Below are positions 55,041 through 63,000 of a stretch of 64,000 nucleotides of DNA, piece by piece. The translations under genes and the position numbers were made by a program. The stretch comes from Rhizobium sp. 16-449-1b. GTDB lineage: Bacteria; Pseudomonadota; Alphaproteobacteria; Rhizobiales; Rhizobiaceae. How positions within the stretch are numbered: the first letter of the stretch is position 1; each line of letters opens with the position of its first letter. Below the pieces are notes generated by a model. The model saw only the letters and a list, made by a program, of their open reading frames with translations. It did not search any database and was not told the origin of the DNA. The stretch lies in NCBI RefSeq assembly GCF_017741935.1, contig NZ_JAGHMH010000021.1, forward strand, positions 1 through 64,000, given 5' to 3'.

Positions 55041-56530
55041 CAACTCTTCTCGATGGCGTCCTCGGCTGGCGCGATATCGCCCGCGTCGCAGACGGAGACA
55101 CACTGGCGCTCTCGCAGGCCGCCTGGCAGCGCGTGGATAACGCCAGCCGCATTGTCGAGCGGATCGTCGAGACCGGTGTTCGGGCCTATGGCGTCAATAC
55201 GGGCGTCGGCGCGCTTTCCGATACGGTAGTCGATCGGCAGTCGCAAAGCAGGCTATCTCGCAACATCATCCTCAGCCACGCTTGCGGGGTCGGAGATAGA
55301 TTGGCACCGCGCGAAGTGCGGGCCATCATCGCGGCCCAGATCGCCAATTTCAGCCACGGTCACTCCGGCGTGCGATCCGATATCCTGCGCTATCTCCTGG
55401 CGTTTCTTGAGCGGGACTGCATCCCCGATGTGCCCGCCAAAGGCTCGGCAGGCTATCTCACGCACAACGCCCACACGGCGCTCGTGCTGCTTGGAGAGGG
55501 CAGCGCGCACCTTGGCGGAAAACAGATGTCTGGCGGCGAGGCGCTTGCAGCGCTCAATCTGGCGCCACTTGTGCTTGGCGCCAAGGAGGGGTTGAGCCTT
55601 GTCAACGGCACGGCCTGTGCGACCGGACTTTCCAGCGTGGCGCTGGCGCGTGCTGAGCGGTTGCTCGATTGGGCGGACGCCATTGCCGCGCTGACCCTTG
55701 AGGCTGTCGGCTGCCAGATGGCGGCCTTCGACGAAGATGTTTTGGCACTGCGACATTCGAAGGGCATTCAGGACGTGGGCGCCCGGCTGCGCCGCTATCT
55801 CGCGGGCAGCGGCCTGGTGGAGGCGGCACTCGGCAAGCGCACACAGGATGCGCTGAGCCTGCGATCCGTACCGCATGCCCATGGCGCCGCGCGCGATGTG
55901 TTTGACACTTCCTGCGCTGTCGTTGATCGCGAACTTGCCTCCGTCACCGACAACCCCGCCGTATCGGGGACACCTGATGCGCCCATCGTCTCATCGGAAG
56001 CACATGCAGTGGCGCCGGCGCTTGGCCAGGCGGCCGACAGCCTGGGTACCGCGCTCGCACAGATCGCCGCCATGAGCGAACGGCGCATGGACCGGCTCGT
56101 CAATCCGCTCGTCAGCGGCTTGCCGGCATTTCTGGCAAGCGATGCTGGGAGCAATTCCGGCTTCATGATCGCTCAGTACACGGCAGCCGCCTTGAGCAAC
56201 GAGAACCGCCGGCTTGCCGCGCCGGCATCGCTGGATGGCGGGCTGACATCCGGTCTGCAAGAAGATTTTCTCGCGCACCCGACCGCGGCCGCAAACAAGC
56301 TTCTTTCGATCATCGACAACGCCGAATACATCCTCGCCATCGAGCTGATGGCCGCAGCACAGGCGCATGACTTTCTGTCGTCAACGGCGCAACGCGCGCC
56401 CGGCACCGATATGATCCACGCCGCCGTTCGAGGCGTCGTCGCTCACTATGCAGACGACCGGCCGCTATCGCTCGATATGGAACAGGTGCGGTCGCTGATC
56501 CAGCGCAGCTTGCCGCCGTCAATTGCCTGA
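55037..56530 (+). CDS. HAL/PAL-family lyase lacking the MIO-forming Ala-Ser-Gly
   Basis: A 497-residue histidine-ammonia-lyase-like protein. Conserved landmarks are Tyr51 in YGVNTGVG, His81 in ILSHACG, Asn190 in LVNGTA, Gln270 and Arg276 in QDALSLRS, and QED in SGLQEDFLAHP. HutH has KGSVGASGDLAPLAH; this protein has KGSAGYLTHNAH (about residues 135-146), exactly three residues shorter, and the numbering offset to Pseudomonas HutH changes from 2 before this point to 5 after it. So the MIO triad is absent. Tyr280 of HutH is Leu273 here. It may use MIO-free elimination, as I recall for ergothionase, or be catalytically altered; it should not be named hutH without testing. Confidence 0.88.
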   Translation: MTTLLDGVLGWRDIARVADGDTLALSQAAWQRVDNASRIVERIVETGVRAYGVNTGVGALSDTVVDRQSQSRLSRNIILSHACGVGDRLAPREVRAIIAAQIANFSHGHSGVRSDILRYLLAFLERDCIPDVPAKGSAGYLTHNAHTALVLLGEGSAHLGGKQMSGGEALAALNLAPLVLGAKEGLSLVNGTACATGLSSVALARAERLLDWADAIAALTLEAVGCQMAAFDEDVLALRHSKGIQDVGARLRRYLAGSGLVEAALGKRTQDALSLRSVPHAHGAARDVFDTSCAVVDRELASVTDNPAVSGTPDAPIVSSEAHAVAPALGQAADSLGTALAQIAAMSERRMDRLVNPLVSGLPAFLASDAGSNSGFMIAQYTAAALSNENRRLAAPASLDGGLTSGLQEDFLAHPTAAANKLLSIIDNAEYILAIELMAAAQAHDFLSSTAQRAPGTDMIHAAVRGVVAHYADDRPLSLDMEQVRSLIQRSLPPSIA

Positions 56531-56540
56531 AGGAACAGCC

Positions 56541-57698
56541 ATGACCACTCAATATGACGTTGCCGTTGTCGGGCTTGGCGCCATGGGCAGTGCGGCCGTC
56601 GCATTCCTGGCCGCCCGCGGTGTCAAGGTGATCGGTATCGATGCCTATCACCCCGCGCATGCTCTAAGCTCTTCGCACGGCGACAGCCGCTTGATCCGCC
56701 TCGGCTACTTCGAGGACCCCTCCTACGTGCCGCTGCTGCAACGCGCCTATCAAAACTGGCGCGCGCTCGAAGCCGGACTTCGGACCAATGTACTCGAGAT
56801 AACGGGCGTCTTGCAGATCGGGGCTCCAGACAGCAAGATCGTCAGCGGGACGCGTGCATCCTGTGCCATGCATGGCCTGGCGCACGAGGTGCTTGATCGC
56901 GAGGAGACGGCGCGCCGCTTTCCGGTGTTCCAGCTCGACCAGAACGAGATCGCCGTACTCGACCCGCAGGGCGGCTACCTGCGTCCGGAGACGGCGGTCA
57001 TGGGCTACCTGAAGCTTGCGGCAGAAGATGGCGCCGTACTTCATTTCGGCGAGCGCGTGACATCGATCGACCCCGACGATGCAGGCGTCACTATCCGATC
57101 CGCCGAGGGAACTTACCGCTCTCGCAAGGTGATTGTCGCCACGGGATCATGGATCGCGGAACTCGTGCCGGAGCTGCGAGAGCATGCCGTTCCGATCCGC
57201 CAGGTCGTCGCCTGGTACCAGCCGCGCGACGGCTTCGTTACTCAGCCCGGGCGCATGCCATGCTTCCTGCGCGACGAGGGTGACGAAGGATCCTATTTCG
57301 GCTTCCCCGCCATCGGCGTGGATGGCGTCAAGGTCGGCCGACATGCCCATTTCCGCGAGCCGATCGACCCGAACCAGCCAAACCCGCCGGTCAACGATAC
57401 CGATACCGCATTGCTTGATGGCTTTATCGGCAGGCGTCTGCCGGCTGCCGCCGGTACACGCGCCAATGCCACGACATGCCGCTACACGATGCTGCCGAGC
57501 GAGGATTTCTTGCTCGACCTTGCTCCATCAAGCTCCAACATCGTTGTCGCCTCGCCCTGCTCGGGACACGGCTTCAAGTTTACCAGCGTCGTCGGTGAAA
57601 TCCTTGCCGATCTCGCTCTTGATGGCGGGAGCAAGCTTCCGATCGGCGCTTTCTCCTTCGACGCGATGCGGCGATACCTTAACGGGAGAGCCAGTTAA
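56541..57698 (+). CDS. Monomeric sarcosine oxidase/N-methyl-tryptophan-oxidase-like flavoenzyme
   Basis: A 385-residue FAD-dependent amine oxidase of the MSOX/SolA family. The dinucleotide motif is VVGLGAMGSAAVAFLAARG, then SSSHGDSRLIRLGYFED as in MSOX, catalytic Lys264 in DGVKVGRHAH, and Cys313 in TTCRYTMLPSEDF, the residue that holds FAD covalently. It oxidatively demethylates or deaminates a secondary or N-methyl amino acid, producing H2O2. It follows the HAL-like gene by ten bases with AAGGA at the start, so it is probably a step in the same pathway. Its substrate cannot be read from the sequence. Confidence 0.88.
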   Translation: MTTQYDVAVVGLGAMGSAAVAFLAARGVKVIGIDAYHPAHALSSSHGDSRLIRLGYFEDPSYVPLLQRAYQNWRALEAGLRTNVLEITGVLQIGAPDSKIVSGTRASCAMHGLAHEVLDREETARRFPVFQLDQNEIAVLDPQGGYLRPETAVMGYLKLAAEDGAVLHFGERVTSIDPDDAGVTIRSAEGTYRSRKVIVATGSWIAELVPELREHAVPIRQVVAWYQPRDGFVTQPGRMPCFLRDEGDEGSYFGFPAIGVDGVKVGRHAHFREPIDPNQPNPPVNDTDTALLDGFIGRRLPAAAGTRANATTCRYTMLPSEDFLLDLAPSSSNIVVASPCSGHGFKFTSVVGEILADLALDGGSKLPIGAFSFDAMRRYLNGRAS

Positions 57699-57991
57699 CG
57701 GAAGCCGTAGGCGGCGCGCGCCTCAAGGCATTCGCCGTCGCCGGGAAGACAGTCGCGGCACACTTGCGGCCTGATCTCGTAGACCATGCATGATGTGCCC
57801 GAACCAACCGTGCCATCCAGGGCCGAGCAGCGATTGTCATGACAGCGCATGCCCGTTAGATCATCGGCGACGAAGCGGGCGGGCAAGCGGTCGAGATCGG
57901 CATCTGTTTCGACGGAGAATCGCGGCCAACTTGACGAGTACGAACAGCAGGCGCCGCAGGTCTGACAATCGAAATCGGCTGAAATGGTCAT
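57695..57991 (-). CDS. YkgJ-type cysteine-cluster protein
   Basis: A 98-residue zinc/iron-chelating protein. Cysteines occur as FDCQTCGACCSYSSSWPRF (about residues 6-24), then MRCHDNRCSAL, SCMVYEIRPQVCRDC and GECLEA. This is the CxxCxxCC pattern of the YkgJ/UPF0153 family, thought to bind a metal cluster. Function is not established. The stop codon overlaps the convergent oxidase stop by two bases, so the two genes meet tail to tail with no spacer. Confidence 0.85.
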   Translation of the reverse strand: MTISADFDCQTCGACCSYSSSWPRFSVETDADLDRLPARFVADDLTGMRCHDNRCSALDGTVGSGTSCMVYEIRPQVCRDCLPGDGECLEARAAYGFR

Positions 57992-58215
57992 CGGCGCTTT
58001 CTTTTTCCGAAGAATTCGCTGCACAGGATGCAACGAGACTTTGTCGATTTTGGCGCTATCGCCCCTGCGACGCGCCTAATCGCGCTACAGGCGGACCAAA
58101 ATTCATATTTCATGCAAATGAAGTGGCTCGAAGGCATGCTGGGAGTTGATGGACGCGCGACAGCACTATAGGTTCGCCTCGCCATTGCAAGCAAAACACT
58201 TAAAAGGGAATATCC

Positions 58216-58419
58216 ATGCCTGAGGGTACTGTTAAATTCTTCAACGAGGACAAGGGCTTCGGTTTCATCACGCCAGAGAACGGCGGAACCGACGTTTTCG
58301 TTCACATCACCGCCCTGCCGCGCGGCGCTTCGCTTCGCGAAGGCGACAAGGTCAGCTTCGACCTCGGCCAGGACCGCAAGACCGGCAAGTCGAAGGCTGA
58401 AAACGTCTCCATCCTCTGA
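58216..58419 (+). CDS. cspA: Cold-shock protein (CspA family)
   Basis: A 67-residue cold-shock-domain protein. RNP1 is FNEDKGFGFITPENG and RNP2 is DVFVHITALP, both intact, with a typical VSFDLGQDRKTGKSKAENV end. It binds single-stranded RNA/DNA and melts RNA structure. AAGGG is upstream of the ATG, and the 220-bp region before it may form a long leader. The symbol reflects the family rather than a specific paralogue. A 13-bp-stem hairpin follows. Confidence 0.93.
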   Translation: MPEGTVKFFNEDKGFGFITPENGGTDVFVHITALPRGASLREGDKVSFDLGQDRKTGKSKAENVSIL

Positions 58420-58436
58420 TTGAACGTTTCAAAACG

Positions 58437-58467
58437 TCTAGCCTGCCGCCTGGTGCGGCAGGCTAGA
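58437..58467. terminator. Hairpin terminator after cold-shock gene
   Basis: CTAGCCTGCCGC (58438-58449) pairs with GCGGCAGGCTAG (58455-58466) across a 5-nt loop, extended by one outer T-A pair. It has a 13-bp stem but no long T-run on the plus strand; the flanking AAAACGT would give a short T-tract on the minus strand. Confidence 0.7.
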
Positions 58468-58732
58468 TTCGCGAAGAGCCAGCTGCCGGTCTAGCGTATG
58501 CTCAACCAATACTAATGATAGATCGAGGTGAGATGAAAAGTCACAATCCACGCGAGTAACGTAAGTATACCAAGCACCATTATTAAAAGACGCAACTGCT
58601 GCTCCACGCAATTCCATGCCATTTTGGGAGCCATTACGCAGAAAACGTCGATCCAGTTTCATTTCCCATGAACTTTTTATTTGTCTTGAGCATTGAGCGC
58701 CTGTGCAGGGGCGGTCGCCAAGCAACGCGGGA
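58468..58732. other. AT-richer intergenic stretch, possible small ORF
   Basis: The interval between the cold-shock terminator and the CobW gene is AT-richer than its surroundings (especially 58480-58690). A 74-codon minus-strand frame (58438-58662, starting MKLDRRFLRN) ends inside the terminator hairpin, has only a weak ribosome site and unlike codon use. I do not call it a gene. Nothing else is visible. Confidence 0.35.
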
Positions 58733-59965
58733 TCACCAAGCAGGGAACGGGTCTTCGAGCTCGGGCCAATCATGCGGATTGGCACTCGCGAGACAGCCGT
58801 CAAGCGCTGCGCGGATACCAGCCTCATCCATGTCGACACCGATAAAGACCAGCTCCTGGCGCCGGTCACCCCAGGCATCGTCCCATTGGCCTCGCATCTG
58901 CGCCTCAAACTGCGGATGATCAGGCCAATCCTCGCGCGGAATGGTGGCCCACCAAAACCCCATAGGTTCGCAGCGTCGCTGTACGCCCGCCGCCGACATC
59001 AGGCCGACGTGATGCGGACGTGTGGCGAGCCAGAAATGCCCCTTGGCGCGAACAACACCCGGCCACGGCGCATCCAGAAAGGCGACGAGGCGGGCAGGAT
59101 CGAAAGGCCGTCTGGCGCGATAGACGAAGCTCGAAACACCATATTCCTCGGTCTCGGGAACATGCGCCTCCGGTTGGTACAGTTCTTTGTACCAAAGCGG
59201 ATTTTCGGCCGCCTTCTCCTCATCGAAAAGCCCGGTGTTGAGGATGGTATCGAGCGGCAGCCGACCGTAATCGACCTCGATCTGTCGTGCTTGCGGGTTG
59301 AGCGCGGCCACCACCTTGCGAACATCGGCGCGCTGATCCTCGGTCGCATCCCCGATCTTGTTGATCACGACGACATCGGCGAATTCGATCTGGTCGACGA
59401 GGAGATCGACGAGCGTACGGGTGTCCTCGTTGTCCCGCTGCAGTCCGCGGTCGCTTAGAAGATCTGCGCGGCTGTATTCGTTGAGAAGATTGGCCGCGTC
59501 GACAACGGTCACCATCGTATCGAGCGTCGCGAAGTCGGACAGCGAAAAACCGCTCTCGTCGCGAAACGAGAATGTCGCCGCGATCGGTCGCGGCTCGGCG
59601 ATACCGGTCCCCTCGATCAGCAGGTAGTCGTAGCGTCCGCCCTGCGCCAACTGCCGCACTTCCGCGAGCAGATCGTCGCGCAGGGTACAGCAGATGCAGC
59701 CATTGCTGAGCTCTATCAGGGTCTCGGTGGTGTGCGACAGGTCGCAGCCGCTATTGCGGATAAGGCTGGCGTCTATGTTGACGTCGCTCATGTCGTTGAC
59801 GATCACCGCGACGCGCAGCCCCTCGCGGTTGGTCAGGACATGGGTCAGAAGCGTGGTCTTGCCCGCGCCGAGAAACCCGGCCAACACCGTGACCGGCAGT
59901 TTCTTGACGACACTTTGCGGCGCCTCCTTGCCCCGCTCGTGCGGGGTTGTCATCATCATGTCCAT
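58733..59965 (-). CDS. CobW/COG0523 GTPase, zinc metallochaperone type
   Basis: A 410-residue G3E-family GTPase. Walker A is GFLGAGKTTLLTHVL, the metal-binding CxCC motif is in NGCICCTLRDDLL (about residue 80), Walker B/ESG-type segment is LLIEGTGIAEP and the guanine motif VVINKIGD. The C-terminal CobW_C domain follows (from about residue 255). COG0523 proteins deliver zinc (or cobalt) to client enzymes, often under zinc limitation. The ATG giving MDMMMTTPHE is chosen because codons further upstream overlap the adjacent surface-protein gene. It follows that gene's stop by about 40 bp on the same strand. Confidence 0.88.
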   Translation of the reverse strand: MDMMMTTPHERGKEAPQSVVKKLPVTVLAGFLGAGKTTLLTHVLTNREGLRVAVIVNDMSDVNIDASLIRNSGCDLSHTTETLIELSNGCICCTLRDDLLAEVRQLAQGGRYDYLLIEGTGIAEPRPIAATFSFRDESGFSLSDFATLDTMVTVVDAANLLNEYSRADLLSDRGLQRDNEDTRTLVDLLVDQIEFADVVVINKIGDATEDQRADVRKVVAALNPQARQIEVDYGRLPLDTILNTGLFDEEKAAENPLWYKELYQPEAHVPETEEYGVSSFVYRARRPFDPARLVAFLDAPWPGVVRAKGHFWLATRPHHVGLMSAAGVQRRCEPMGFWWATIPREDWPDHPQFEAQMRGQWDDAWGDRRQELVFIGVDMDEAGIRAALDGCLASANPHDWPELEDPFPAW

Positions 59966-60005
59966 CGTCTTTGTGTCTGCCTCATTCGATCGACCGTTCA
60001 GTGTG

Positions 60006-63000
60006 CTACGCCGCCAGTGGTTTGAACACGACGTCGGCCCAGTAATTCGCCGAATCATAGGTGCTGTTCGGGAAGATGCCCGACGTCGCGGTTCCACCAT
60101 AGGCATAGACCCCATTGCCACCGGCCAAAGCGCTGGACATGGCAGTCAACGGGCCGTTGCTGACGGAGTTGGTGAAGTAGCCATCGGTCGCCACATAGGT
60201 ACCGGTCGTATGATACGACGCGATGTAGGTGGTGTTGGCCGAGATCGAGACGGCTGTGCCGAAGTTCACCGTCTGCCAGCCGCTCCCTGTGGTGCTTGAG
60301 TAGGTCGCAGTGGCAAGCTTGGTGCCTGTCGAGCTCCAGAGATCGACCACGTTCTGGCCGTTGTCGTTGGCGCTGCGATAGAACTTGATGCCTGTGATCG
60401 TGCCGGCGACGTTCGACTGGAACTTGACGCCGAGTTCGAGCTGCGACCCGTCGTTGAGATTGGTCTGTGCCGGCGTATTCGCAGCCGTAAACAGGCTGTA
60501 GGTGGTCGGCGCCGCCGTAGCCGTGATGTTGAAGGTCTCGCTGGTGGCAAGACCGCCAAGATCGGTGGCGGTGACCCGCACACTGGTCGTGCCCGCTGCC
60601 GTCGGCGTGCCGCTGAAGGTCCGCGTTGCGGCATTGAAGCTCAGCCAGGACGGCAGTGCCGAACCATCGGCCAGCGTCGAGCTGTAGGTCAGCGTGTCGC
60701 CGGTATCGACATCGGTGAAGGTGTTGGCCGGCAGCGCCAGCGAGAAGGCCGTGCCGACCGTGGCGTTCTGCGCCGCCGTCTGTGCTGCCAGAACCGGGGC
60801 GTCGTTGGCGCCATGGATGGTGATGGTCAGCGTTGAACTTGCCGTGGCGCCGGCCGTATCGCGCATCGTGTAGTTGAAGACTTCACTCAGCGTGTTGGTC
60901 GACAGCCGCAGGGCCTGAACCGCAGCACTGCTTTCGTTGATCGTGTAGGTGTAGGTGCCGGCAGCATTCAGAACGAGGCTGCCATAGGTGCCGTTGAGCG
61001 CCGTGCCAAGCGTGCCCGCGGTGGTGCCAAATCTGACCGCGCTCACCGTCTTGGTGTCACCGCTGTCAGGATCGGTATCGTTGGTGAGCACGTTGCCTGT
61101 GGCTGCAACGCCGCCGGACCCATTGGCAATGCCGCCCTTCTCCGTCGCGTCACCGGTATCGGCGACCGCCGTCGGCGTCGTGTTGCCGGGGATCGACACG
61201 GCGATGTTGAAGGTCTCGTTGGTGGCAAGACCGCCAAGATCGGTGGCGGTGACCCGCACGCTTAGTGTGCCGGCTGCCGTCGGCGTGCCGCTGAAGGTCC
61301 GCGTTGCAGCATTGAAGCTCAGCCAGGATGGCAGTGCCGAGCCATCGGCCAGCGTCGAGCTGTAGGTCAGGGTGTCGCCAGTATCGACATCGGTGAAGGT
61401 GTTGGCCGGCAGCGCCAGCGAGAAGGCAGTGCCGACAGTGGCGCTCTGCGCCGCCGTCTGTGCCGCCAGAACCGGGGCGTCGTTGGCGCCATGGATGGTG
61501 ATGGTCAGCGTCGACGAGGCTGTGGCGCCGGCCGTATCGCGCATCGTGTAGTTAAAGACTTCACTCAGCGTGTTGGTCGACAGCCGCAGAGCCTGAACCG
61601 CAGCACTGCTTTCGTTGATCGTGTAGGTGTAAGCACCCGCAGCCGATAGAACGAGGCTGCCATAGGTACCGTTGAGCGTCGAGCCGAGCGTGCCTGCCGT
61701 CGATCCGAAGCTGACAGCCGTCACAGTCTTGGTGTCGCCGCTGTCTGGATCGGTATCGTTGGTCAGCACGTTGCCGGTGGCGGCAAGGCCGCCGGACCCA
61801 TTGGCTACCCCGCCCTTCTCCGTCGCGTCTCCGGTATCGGCAACCGCCGTCGGCGCCGTGTTCGCAGGCGCGGAGCCATTGCTGAAGACAACGTCCACCC
61901 AGTAGTTCGATGAGCCATAGGTGGCGTTGGGGAAGATCCCCGACGTCGCAGAGCCGCCATAGGCATAGACCCCATTGCCGCCGGCTGTGGCATTCGACAT
62001 GGCGGTCAGAGGGCCGCTGGTGACGGCGTTGGTGAAGTAATTGTTGGTCGCCACGTAGGTACCGGTCGTATGATACGACGCGATGTAGGTGGTGTTGGCC
62101 GAGATCGAGACGGCTGTGCCGAAGTTCACCGTCTGCCAGCCGCTCCCTGTGGTGCTTGAGTAGGTCGCAGTGGCAAGCTTGGTGCCTGTCGAGCTCCAGA
62201 GATCGACCACGTTCTGGCCGTTGTCGTTGGCGCTGCGATAGAACTTGATGCCTGTGATCGTGCCGGCGACGTTCGACTGGAACTTGACGCCGAGTTCGAG
62301 CTGCGACCCGTCGTTGAGATTGGTCTGTGCCGGCGTATTCGCAGCCGTAAACAGGCTGTAGGTGGTCGGCGCCGTCGTAGCCGTGATGTTGAAGGTCTCG
62401 CTGGTGGCAAGGCCGCCAAGATCGGTGGCGGTGACCCGCACACTGGTCGTGCCCGCTGCCGTCGGCGTGCCGCTGAAGGTCCGCGTTGCGGCATTGAAGC
62501 TCAGCCAGGACGGCAGTGCCGAACCATCGGCCAGCGTCGAGCTGTAGGTCAACGTGTCGCCAGTGTCGACATCGGTGAAGGTGTTGGCCGGGAGCACCAG
62601 CGAGAAGGCGGTGCCGACAGTGGCATTCTGCGCCGCCGTCTGTGCTGCCAGAACCGGGGCGTCGTTGGCGCCATGGATGGTGATGGTCAGCGTCGAGGAG
62701 GCCGTGGCGCCGGCCGTATCGCGCATCGTGTAGTTGAAGACTTCACTCAGCGTGTTGGTCGACAGCCGTAGCGCCTGCACCGCCGCGTTGCTTTCGTTGA
62801 TGGTGTAGGTGTAGGTGCCCGCGGCATTCAGGACCAGACTGCCGTAAGTGCCGTTGAGCGCCGAGCCGAGCGTGCCCGCGGTGGTGCCGAAGCTGACCGC
62901 GCTGACCGTCTTGGTGTCGCCACTGTCAGGATCGGTATCGTTGGTGAGCACGTTGCCGGTGGCGGCAACACCGCCGGACCCATTGGCCACCCCGCCCTTC

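Noticed and set aside
53832..55103. Minus-strand 423-codon frame opposite permease and ATPase
   Set aside because: Runs antisense across two real genes of the amino-acid transporter and shows no protein family features.
58438..58662. Small 74-codon minus-strand gene in the AT-rich gap
   Set aside because: Stop codon lies inside a terminator stem, the ribosome site is weak and codon use differs from neighbours. Kept only as a note in the intergenic entry.
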